Assembly (NCBI GenBank): GCA_910588325.1 | Contig: CAJUPP010000105.1 | Location: forward strand, 1 to 5,242 | Length of the DNA stretch: 5,242 nt | Direction: 5' to 3' | Source of the DNA: an uncultured Hungatella sp. | GTDB taxonomy: Bacteria; Bacillota; Clostridia; Lachnospirales; Lachnospiraceae | Position numbers and translations under genes: made by a program | Part shown: positions 1 through 5,242 of the stretch, one piece after another | Position numbering within the stretch: the stretch's first letter is position 1 | How the letters are laid out: every line of letters starts with the position of its first letter | The notes under the pieces: generated by a model | What the model was told of the DNA's origin: nothing | Seen by the model: the letters and a program-made list of their open reading frames with translations, nothing else | The model's database searches: none

Positions 1-92
1 GCCTTGCAGGCTGAAAATTTATCCTGCGTGAAAGGTATCGGTAATTAGTGTGGGGGATACTAGAGGAGATCTTTGAAAGTACATCAGAACTT

Positions 93-100
93 AAGGAGGA
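93..100 (+). promoter_or_regulatory. Ribosome binding site that sets the comM start
   Basis: AAGGAGGA ends four bases before GTG at 105-107 and matches almost the whole anti-Shine-Dalgarno. It decides the start: the reading frame is open back to another GTG at 48, but that codon has no comparable site in front of it. The 19 extra residues it would add are absent from the family's usual N-terminus. Confidence 0.85.
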
Positions 101-104
101 ACGA

Positions 105-1673
105 GTGTTTTATAATGTATGCAGTATTGGCCTTTTTGGTATGGAGGGCAGCCTGGTTCATGTGGAAGTAGATTCCAGTGATGGTCTTCCGTCCTTTATT
201 ATGGTAGGAGCTCTGGCTCCGGAAGTGAGAGAAGCCCAGGACAGAGTCCGGACGGCTCTTAAAAATTCTGGTTTTCGATTTCCGCCCAGAAAAGTAACCA
301 TCAATCTGTCTCCTGCCGATATCCGCAAAAACGGTACAGGATTTGATCTGGCTATTGTGGCAGGGGTGTTGGGAGCCAATCAGATACTTGGATGTGAACC
401 GAAGCTTTTGGAAGATTCCGTATTTTTAGGAGAACTGGGACTGGACGGACGGGTGAAGGGGGTGAGGGGAATTCTCCCTATGGTGATGAAGGCCAGGGAA
501 TGCAATAAGAGTGTCTGTTATCTTCCATGGGATAATGTGAGAGAAGGAAACATGATTCCCGAAGTCCGAATTGTAGGAGTCAGACATATAAAAGATTTGG
601 CAGATATGATAAGAGACAGAGAAGGATGCCGGGAAAAGGAAACCTTTACTCAAAAATTATCTTCATGGACGATACCCGCGCCGATATCCATGCCAGATAC
701 TTATGATGTAGACTATGAAGAGGTGCAGGGGCAGTTTTTGATGAAACGTGCCACAGAGGTTGCGGTGGCCGGACGGCATAATCTTCTTTACATAGGTCCG
801 GCAGGAACTGGAAAGACAATGATTGCAGAGAGAATTCCAACGATTATGCCTTCCTGTACACAGCAGGAGCAGCTGGAAATTTCCAAGACGTACAGTATAT
901 GCGGCCTGCTGCCCAGGGAGCATCCCCTTATGATAAGACGGCCTTTCTGTCATCCTCACCATTCGGTTACGGCTCAGGCATTGACAGGAGGAGGGAAAAA
1001 TCCTGTCCCAGGGGAAATGTCTCTGGCATCCAAAGGGGTTTTATTTTTAGATGAACTGCCGGAATTTTCCAGGCAAGCCATTGAGGTGATGAGGCAGCCG
1101 CTTGAGAATCATAAGGTTATACTGTCCAGGGTTCATGGCAGATATGAGTTTCCGGCAGATTTTATGCTGGTTGCTGCCATGAATCCCTGTCCATGCGGCC
1201 ATTATCCTGACAGAAATAAGTGCAACTGCAGTGAAGAACAGGTGCGGAAGTATCTAAAAAAAGTATCGAAGCCTATTTTAGACAGGCTGGATATCTGCGT
1301 GGAGGCGGCACCAGTGGCATTTGAGGAATTGAGAGGAACGATAAAGCAGGAGCCGTCTTCTAAAATACGGGAAAGGGTGGAGAAGGTCAGAGAGATTCAA
1401 AAGAAGCGGTTTGAGGGAAGTTCCGTCCAGTTTAACAGCGAGATGGGAACAGAAATGATAGAAGAGTTTTGCAGTCTGACAGAGGAAGATGAACATTTTT
1501 TTAAGGAGATTTATCAGAGAAAAGAGTTCAGTGCCAGGGCCTACGCAAAAATACTGAAAGTGGCAAGAACCGTCGCAGATCTGGATGAATCAGAAAATAT
1601 TATGCATAAACACTTGTGTGAAGCCATAGGATATCGAAGCCTGGAGGAAAAGTATTGGAACAGAACAAGATAG
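105..1673 (+). CDS. comM: YifB/ComM family Mg-chelatase-like AAA+ ATPase
   Basis: A 522-residue cytoplasmic AAA+ ATPase, the usual length for YifB/ComM proteins. In naturally transformable bacteria ComM is a hexameric helicase that drives branch migration during integration of incoming single-stranded DNA; this role is known for the family and inferred here. Three domains are visible in order. The N-terminal ChlI-like domain (about residues 1-145) begins with the family pattern of a short lead-in, then VEVDSSDGLPSF and later VTINLSPADIRK. The Mg-chelatase AAA+ core has Walker A GPAGTGKT (231-238), Walker B LFLDE (313-317), the hallmark MNPCPCG (359-365) with a second Cys pair (C373, C375), and DRLD (393-396). 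The C-terminal domain has SARAY (476-480) and ARTVADL (487-493), the sensor-2 region. All key residues are present. The GTG start was chosen for its Shine-Dalgarno and family alignment. The gene overlaps dprA by 19 bases, so the two are almost certainly co-transcribed. No promoter is evident in the 104 bases upstream. Confidence 0.96.
   Translation: MFYNVCSIGLFGMEGSLVHVEVDSSDGLPSFIMVGALAPEVREAQDRVRTALKNSGFRFPPRKVTINLSPADIRKNGTGFDLAIVAGVLGANQILGCEPKLLEDSVFLGELGLDGRVKGVRGILPMVMKARECNKSVCYLPWDNVREGNMIPEVRIVGVRHIKDLADMIRDREGCREKETFTQKLSSWTIPAPISMPDTYDVDYEEVQGQFLMKRATEVAVAGRHNLLYIGPAGTGKTMIAERIPTIMPSCTQQEQLEISKTYSICGLLPREHPLMIRRPFCHPHHSVTAQALTGGGKNPVPGEMSLASKGVLFLDELPEFSRQAIEVMRQPLENHKVILSRVHGRYEFPADFMLVAAMNPCPCGHYPDRNKCNCSEEQVRKYLKKVSKPILDRLDICVEAAPVAFEELRGTIKQEPSSKIRERVEKVREIQKKRFEGSSVQFNSEMGTEMIEEFCSLTEEDEHFFKEIYQRKEFSARAYAKILKVARTVADLDESENIMHKHLCEAIGYRSLEEKYWNRTR
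1643..1647 (+). promoter_or_regulatory. Ribosome binding site inside comM for dprA
   Basis: GGAGG lies within the last codons of comM, seven bases before a TTG at 1655-1657. It decides the dprA start, because the first in-frame ATG codons lie well inside the conserved helix-hairpin-helix region. The position suggests that ribosomes finishing comM can re-initiate at dprA. Confidence 0.75.
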
Positions 1674-2764
1674 AAAGGGAAAAGGAGTATTTATACTGGC
1701 TGTGCCAGATACCTGGAATCGGTGCGGTATCTATGGCAAAAATGTGGGGAATGTTCCATTCCTTTGAACGTATCTATAATATAGAAGGAACACAGTTAAT
1801 ATCAATGGGGATTTTATCTCAGAAGGCAGGGAAAGCATTTGACGGATGGAAAAGAAAGATAGAAGAGGAAGGGACAAATTACAAAAGACTGAAAGAAAAG
1901 GGAATCCGTTTTGTGTCTGTGCTGGATGAGGAATATCCGAAGAGACTGAAGGACATCTATGATTTTCCCATGGCTCTCTATGTGAAAGGAAGACTGCCGG
2001 ATGATCGGATCCCTTCGGCGGCCATTATCGGTGCCAGAAATTGTACCAGCTATGGGCGGCAAACGGCACAGATTTTGGGAAGGTGTCTTGGGGAAGCAGG
2101 AGTCCAGGTTATTAGCGGTATGGCTCTTGGTATTGACGGAGCAGGCCACCAGGGGGCTCTTGACGGAAAAGGAAGTACTTTTGCCGTGCTGGGAAGCGGT
2201 GTGGATGTCTGTTATCCTCAAAGACACTGGCAGTTATATTGTCAGATTTGGGAGAAAGGGGGAATTTTGTCTGAATTTCCGATGGGAGAGCCGGCTCTTC
2301 CTCAACATTTTCCTATGAGAAACCGGATTATCAGCGGGCTGGCGGATGTGATTGTGGTGGTAGAGGCAAGGGAGAGAAGCGGCTCTCTGATTACGGCAGA
2401 TTTGGGGCTGGAACAGGGAAAGGAAATATATGCGGTTCCGGGGATGATAACCAGCCAGTTAAGCTTGGGCTGTAACCAGCTGATAAGGCAGGGGGCGGCC
2501 ATCGTGACAGCACCGGAAGATATCTTGGAATTTTTTCGGATAAACGAAAAGCAGAAAATAAAACTTGGCGAAAAAAATGAGAATGGGCTTGCCAAGAAAG
2601 AAAAAATGTTGTATAGTTGCCTAGATTTCCAACCCAAGTTTTTTGATCAGATTGTGTTGGAGAGTGGTCTGCCAGTGGAAGAAGTGATGAGCCTTCTAAT
2701 GGAATTGGAGTGGAAGGGATTCATTCTGCAGCCGGCCAGTCATTATTATGTAAGAAGGTTATAA
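1655..2764 (+). CDS. dprA: DNA processing protein DprA (Smf)
   Basis: A 369-residue cytoplasmic protein, the normal length for DprA/Smf. In transformable bacteria DprA binds incoming single-stranded DNA, protects it and loads RecA onto it. An N-terminal helix-hairpin-helix/SAM-like segment carries PGIG at 20-23. The central Rossmann-like DprA domain carries GAR (126-128) followed by TSYG, SGMALGID (154-161), a GSGVDVCYP segment, FPMRNRIISGL (219-229), then GSLITA and the AVPG region that close the fold. The last roughly 55 residues form a winged-helix-like (DML1-type) domain with the pattern of a helix followed by SGLPVEEV and a C-terminal beta wing. The start is TTG, supported by GGAGG seven bases upstream and by the N-terminal length. 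It overlaps comM by 19 bases, implying translational coupling. The 130-base gap to topA is larger and structured, so topA may be partly uncoupled. No truncation or missing motif was seen. Many clostridia carry dprA without demonstrated transformation, so its role there may be general recombination. Confidence 0.96.
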   Translation: MEQNKIEREKEYLYWLCQIPGIGAVSMAKMWGMFHSFERIYNIEGTQLISMGILSQKAGKAFDGWKRKIEEEGTNYKRLKEKGIRFVSVLDEEYPKRLKDIYDFPMALYVKGRLPDDRIPSAAIIGARNCTSYGRQTAQILGRCLGEAGVQVISGMALGIDGAGHQGALDGKGSTFAVLGSGVDVCYPQRHWQLYCQIWEKGGILSEFPMGEPALPQHFPMRNRIISGLADVIVVVEARERSGSLITADLGLEQGKEIYAVPGMITSQLSLGCNQLIRQGAAIVTAPEDILEFFRINEKQKIKLGEKNENGLAKKEKMLYSCLDFQPKFFDQIVLESGLPVEEVMSLLMELEWKGFILQPASHYYVRRL

Positions 2765-2814
2765 AACATAGTAAATCTTCATAGGCCCAGCAGCCGGCAC
2801 ACCACCACAAATGA

Positions 2815-2873
2815 AAGTCCGGCAGGCGCACTAGGCATACCTGAGTATATGCCGCCTGATGGGCGGCGGACTT
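2815..2873 (+). ncRNA. Candidate structured RNA element in the topA leader
   Basis: This G+C-rich patch lies in the dprA-topA gap, 21 bases before the topA start. Base pairing read directly: an outer stem of 7 pairs (AAGTCCG 2815-2821 with CGGACTT 2867-2873); a middle stem of 5 pairs (CAGGC 2823-2827 with GCCTG 2854-2858); and an apical stem of 7 pairs (GGC 2834-2836 with GCC 2851-2853, ATAC 2837-2840 with GTAT 2845-2848) closed by the tetraloop CTGA, with an AT bulge at 2849-2850. A competing hairpin, GCCGCC (2851-2856) with GGCGGC (2862-2867), cannot form together with the middle and apical stems. No T-run follows, so it is not an intrinsic terminator. It matches no riboswitch or ribozyme consensus that I could recall. 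A cis-acting leader for topA is an inference; it could also be a dispersed palindromic repeat or chance pairing. Confidence 0.4.
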
Positions 2874-2882
2874 ATAAAGTAA

Positions 2883-2889
2883 AGAGGTG
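2883..2889 (+). promoter_or_regulatory. Ribosome binding site of topA
   Basis: AGAGGTG, with one departure from AGGAGGTG, ends five bases before the topA ATG. GGTGT at 2886-2890 is complementary to ACACC at 2799-2803 upstream of the leader hairpin, so the site could in principle be masked by the leader. Confidence 0.75.
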
Positions 2890-2894
2890 TCGAT

Positions 2895-5003
2895 ATGGCA
2901 AAGCATTTGGTGATCGTGGAGTCACCGGCAAAAGTAAAGACGATTAAGAAATTTCTGGGATCCAGCTATGAGGTGGATGCTTCTGGAGGGCATGTGAGGG
3001 ATTTGCCCAAAAGCCAGATGGGGTTTGATGTGGAGAATGATTACGAGCCCAAATACATTACCATTCGAGGAAAAGGAGAGGTTCTCGCAAAGCTGAGGAA
3101 GGAAGTAAAAAAAGCCGATATTATTTATCTGGCAACTGACCCGGATCGAGAAGGGGAAGCGATATCCTGGCATTTGATGAAGGCACTGAAACTGGATGAA
3201 GTGCAGGAAAAGAAAGTCTACCGCATCAGCTTTAATGAGATCACGAAAAATGCGGTAAAGTCATCATTGAAAGCTCCGCGGAATATAGACATGGATCTGG
3301 TAGATGCCCAGCAGACCAGACGGATTCTGGATCGTATGGTGGGATACAGTATCAGTCCTCTTTTGTGGGCAAAGGTAAAACGTGGCTTGAGCGCAGGAAG
3401 AGTGCAGTCCGTAGCGTTGAGAATGATCTGTGACAGAGAAGAGGAAATCAGTACTTTTATTCCGGAAGAGTACTGGAATCTGGAAGCACAGCTTCTGGAC
3501 GGAAAATCAAAAAAGCCGCTGACAGCCAGATTCCATGGAGACAGGACAGGAAAATTAGTGATTCACAACAAACAGGAGCTTCAACAGATTCTGGATGGTT
3601 TAAAGGATGCCGTATATGTGGTGGAGGAGGTAAAACATGGGGAGAGAAGCAAGAAAGCTCCCATTCCGTTTACCACCAGTACATTGCAGCAGGAAGCGTC
3701 AAAGGTGCTGAATTTCTCCACTCAGAAAACGATGCGTCTGGCACAACAGCTTTATGAAGGTGTGGATATCAAAGGCCATGGAACCATAGCGCTGATTACT
3801 TATCTGCGTACGGATTCTACCAGAGTTGCGGAAGAGGCGGATCTTGCGGTAAGAGAATATATTGAAAAGCAGTATGGAAAACCATTGGTTTCTCAGTCTG
3901 AGGTACAGAAGAAAAATAATGGAAAGATTCAGGATGCCCATGAAGCTATCCGTCCTACGGATGTGACGTTGTCTCCAGTGCAGCTGAAAGAGGCTCTTTC
4001 CAGAGATTTATTCCGGCTGTATCAACTGATATGGAAGCGGTTTGTGGCAAGCAGAATGAAACCGGCAATCTACGATACTATTTCCGTAAAGGTACGGGCA
4101 GGGGAATATGATTTCAGCCTTTCCACCTCAAAACTGGCATTTGACGGATTTATGATGGTCTATGTTCAGGAGGATGAGAAGGAAGAAAACAACGGATTCC
4201 TGGGGAATCTGGAACAGGGCAGGGAATTGAAATTGTCTGAACTAACCAGCAGCCAGCATTTTACCCAGCCTCCGGCCCATTATACGGAAGCGTCTCTGGT
4301 AAAGGCCCTGGAAGAGCAGGGGATTGGACGGCCGAGTACGTATGCACCTACGATTACAACGATTCTTGCCAGGAGATATGTAGTCAAGGAAAATAAGAAT
4401 CTGTATGTGACGGAATTGGGAGAAGTGGTAAACCATATTATGAAGGAAAACTTTCCAAGTATTGTTGACACTCAGTTTACGGCCAATATGGAATATCTGC
4501 TGGACAGTGTTGGAGATGGGAAAGTAGACTGGAAGACCGTGGTCCGCAATTTTTATCCGGATTTAAATGAGGCTGTGAAAAAGGCAGAAAAGGAACTGGA
4601 ATCGGTAACCATTGCAGACGAGGTATCAGATGAACTCTGTGATGTCTGCGGGCGGAATATGGTGATCAAATACGGTCCTCATGGAAAGTTTTTGGCCTGT
4701 CCGGGATTTCCTGACTGTAAGAATACAAAGCCATACTTTGAGAAGGTAGGAGTTCCCTGTCCGAAGTGCGGAAAAGAAGTCGTTTTGAAGAAGACGAAAA
4801 AGGGCAGGAAATATTTCGGATGTGAGAATAATCCGGAATGTGATTTCATGTCCTGGCAGAAACCTTCTGTGGAGAAATGTCCCAACTGCGGAAGTTATAT
4901 GGTGGAAAAGGGCAACAAGCTGCTTTGCAGCAATGAACAGTGCGGGTATTTCGCGCCGATGAAGGATGCTGGCCGGGGGGAGGATTCGGAGAGAAAACTT
5001 TAG
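2895..5003 (+). CDS. topA: DNA topoisomerase I (type IA, omega protein)
   Basis: A 702-residue enzyme, close to the length of other Firmicute TopA proteins. It relaxes negatively supercoiled DNA by cutting one strand through a 5'-phosphotyrosine and passing the other through the break; it needs magnesium and no ATP. The N-terminal Toprim domain has ESPAK with catalytic Glu9, and the acidic triad D82-x-D84-x-E86 in ATDPDREGE. The gate and catalytic domains follow, with SAGRVQSVALR, then ITYLRTDST containing the expected active-site Tyr303, DAHEAIRPTD, and GIGRPSTYAP at about 476-485. The C-terminus carries three Cys4 zinc ribbons: C582/C585/C602/C608, C622/C625/C643/C649 and C662/C665/C678/C683. 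These bind single-stranded DNA and, in some bacteria, RNA polymerase. The ATG start has a good Shine-Dalgarno and leaves exactly the conserved MAKHLVIVESPAK N-terminus. A short basic and acidic tail after the last ribbon ends at a TAG created by a 10-base tandem duplication. The protein appears complete and functional. Confidence 0.98.
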   Translation: MAKHLVIVESPAKVKTIKKFLGSSYEVDASGGHVRDLPKSQMGFDVENDYEPKYITIRGKGEVLAKLRKEVKKADIIYLATDPDREGEAISWHLMKALKLDEVQEKKVYRISFNEITKNAVKSSLKAPRNIDMDLVDAQQTRRILDRMVGYSISPLLWAKVKRGLSAGRVQSVALRMICDREEEISTFIPEEYWNLEAQLLDGKSKKPLTARFHGDRTGKLVIHNKQELQQILDGLKDAVYVVEEVKHGERSKKAPIPFTTSTLQQEASKVLNFSTQKTMRLAQQLYEGVDIKGHGTIALITYLRTDSTRVAEEADLAVREYIEKQYGKPLVSQSEVQKKNNGKIQDAHEAIRPTDVTLSPVQLKEALSRDLFRLYQLIWKRFVASRMKPAIYDTISVKVRAGEYDFSLSTSKLAFDGFMMVYVQEDEKEENNGFLGNLEQGRELKLSELTSSQHFTQPPAHYTEASLVKALEEQGIGRPSTYAPTITTILARRYVVKENKNLYVTELGEVVNHIMKENFPSIVDTQFTANMEYLLDSVGDGKVDWKTVVRNFYPDLNEAVKKAEKELESVTIADEVSDELCDVCGRNMVIKYGPHGKFLACPGFPDCKNTKPYFEKVGVPCPKCGKEVVLKKTKKGRKYFGCENNPECDFMSWQKPSVEKCPNCGSYMVEKGNKLLCSNEQCGYFAPMKDAGRGEDSERKL

Positions 5004-5011
5004 AAAACTTT
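4992..5011 (+). repeat. 10-base tandem duplication across the topA stop codon
   Basis: AGAAAACTTT occurs twice in direct, perfect succession (4992-5001 and 5002-5011). The topA stop codon TAG (5001-5003) is formed at the junction of the two copies. With a single copy the frame would continue for four more residues (FIAE) to a TGA. It resembles a slippage duplication. Confidence 0.7.
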
Positions 5012-5074
5012 TCATAGCAGAATGATAAATTTGAAGACAAAAGGAATAAATTGTTAAAAAATTCGAAAATCTCT

Positions 5075-5094
5075 AATAACTGTTGTTATTTTTT
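5075..5094 (+). terminator. Possible weak intrinsic terminator after topA
   Basis: AATAAC (5075-5080) pairs with GTTATT (5085-5090) around a TGTT loop, and T continues to 5094, giving six T in a row from 5089. The shape is terminator-like, but the stem is only six pairs and nearly all A-T, so it would be weak. It lies 70 bases past the topA stop and shares bases with the -35 element of the next promoter. It may instead be an operator-like inverted repeat, or nothing. Confidence 0.35.
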
Positions 5095-5111
5095 GGAAGA
5101 TATGATACAAT
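5083..5111 (+). promoter_or_regulatory. Sigma-A type promoter with extended -10, for the gene beyond the right edge
   Basis: The -35 element is TTGTTA (5083-5088), followed by an exactly 17-base spacer and the -10 element TACAAT (5106-5111). The -10 is preceded by TG at the right distance (TGATACAAT, 5103-5111), which gives an extended -10. Transcription would start near 5118 and run toward the right edge, leaving a leader of at least about 100 bases. An alternative -10, TATTAT at 5117-5122, has TTGGAA (5093-5098) 18 bases upstream and is a second possibility. The setting, a long A+T-rich gap after a complete gene, supports a real promoter. Confidence 0.65.
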
Positions 5112-5117
5112 TCCTTT

Positions 5118-5242
5118 ATTATAGGGGAATGATGATTAAATTTTGAGTTAAAGTTCAGTTGAAAGGGAAATTTCAGAAAATTTGAAGTGAAAATCAAGAG
5201 AATTTTCAAGAGTGCTCATGAACGAATCGGGGATATGGAGTG
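5118..5242 (+). other. Untranslated leader of the next gene, start codon not resolved
   Basis: This A+T-rich stretch follows the predicted transcription start and runs to the window edge. It contains the CodY box and its partial copies. ATG at 5218 opens a frame (MNESGIWS) that runs to the edge, but it has only a poor Shine-Dalgarno. GGAG at 5237-5240 could instead be the Shine-Dalgarno of a start codon a few bases past the edge, which I think more likely. I cannot identify the gene product from these bases. Confidence 0.4.
5168..5182 (+). promoter_or_regulatory. CodY box (operator for the CodY repressor)
   Basis: AAATTTCAGAAAATT matches the CodY consensus AATTTTCWGAAAATT at 14 of 15 positions; only the third base differs. 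CodY is the GTP- and branched-chain-amino-acid-sensing repressor of low-G+C Gram-positive bacteria. The site is about 50 bases downstream of the predicted transcription start, where bound CodY would act as a roadblock to elongation. Weaker partial matches flank it: AATTTTGAG at 5139-5147 and AATTTTC at 5201-5207. In several clostridia codY follows topA, so this is most simply an autoregulatory site of codY; that gene itself is not visible here. Confidence 0.7.

Noticed and set aside
1..48. Tail of an upstream gene reading ALQAENLSCVKGIGN then TAG at 46-48, or in the second frame PCRLKIYPA then TGA.
   Set aside because: All three forward frames close within 48 bases and none gives a recognisable C-terminus. 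PCR is faintly like the PCRFDV of YraN, a frequent neighbour, but the match stops after three residues.
2724..2765. Promoter for topA near the end of dprA (TATTAT at 2744-2749 or TATAAA at 2760-2765).
   Set aside because: The -10-like hexamers are fair, but no acceptable -35 lies 16-18 bases upstream of either, so read-through from dprA is equally likely.
2728..2798. Direct repeat GCAGCCGGC at 2728-2736 and 2790-2798.
   Set aside because: Only nine bases with unrelated flanks, and one copy lies in the dprA coding sequence; probably chance.
2811..2834. Seven-codon upstream frame (MKVRQAH) in the topA leader, a possible leader peptide.
   Set aside because: No Shine-Dalgarno precedes the ATG, the peptide has no run of one regulatory amino acid, and the bases are better explained by the hairpin.
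2811..2873. Resemblance to RNase P RNA (GAAAGTCCGG) or to a hammerhead core (CTGATG plus GAAA).
   Set aside because: RNase P RNA is several hundred bases long and its other conserved blocks are absent. The hammerhead core would need CTGATGA and a stem II that pairs in front of GAAA; the base after CTGATG is G and no such stem forms.
4626..5040. Minus-strand open frames over the zinc-ribbon end of topA.
   Set aside because: They are antisense to a well-conserved coding region, lack ribosome binding sites and show no recognisable protein features.
5129..5146. Five-codon frame MMIKF just after the predicted transcription start, preceded by AGGGGA.
   Set aside because: The spacing between AGGGGA and the ATG is too short and the frame begins almost at the transcript end; no evidence it is translated.

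Overview
The window looks like chromosomal DNA from a low-to-moderate G+C clostridial Firmicute (Bacillota), most likely a member of Lachnospiraceae. The reasons are strong AGGAGG-type ribosome binding sites, use of GTG and TTG starts, the protein sequences themselves, and the gene order comM-dprA-topA followed by a CodY-type operator. No mobile element, CRISPR array, tRNA or rRNA is visible. All genes are on the + strand and all are intact.

Layout. Positions 1-104 hold the end of whatever lies upstream and the leader of the first gene. Positions 105-1673 encode a YifB/ComM-type Mg-chelatase-like AAA+ ATPase, starting at a GTG. Positions 1655-2764 encode DprA, which starts at a TTG inside the end of comM with its own strong Shine-Dalgarno. 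Positions 2765-2894 are a 130-base gap whose middle is more G+C-rich than its flanks. It can fold into an elaborate hairpin just upstream of topA and is the least explained piece of the window. Positions 2895-5003 encode a full-length type IA DNA topoisomerase I with three C-terminal Cys4 zinc ribbons. Positions 5004-5242 are a very A+T-rich intergenic region. It contains a weak stem plus T-run, a good extended -10 promoter and a near-perfect CodY box (14 of 15 consensus bases). It is evidently the control region of a gene that begins at or just beyond the right edge.

How the genes relate. ComM and DprA both process single-stranded DNA during recombination of incoming DNA: DprA loads RecA, and ComM is a hexameric branch-migration helicase. 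TopA controls negative supercoiling. The three form a conserved housekeeping/DNA-processing cluster in clostridia, and codY commonly follows topA. The CodY box fits that order and suggests that the next gene is an autoregulated codY. This last step is inference, because the coding sequence is not in the window.

The coding content is ordinary. The parts worth a second look are the two intergenic regions: the structured topA leader, with mutually exclusive foldings and a possible anti-Shine-Dalgarno, and the CodY-box/promoter arrangement at the right end.
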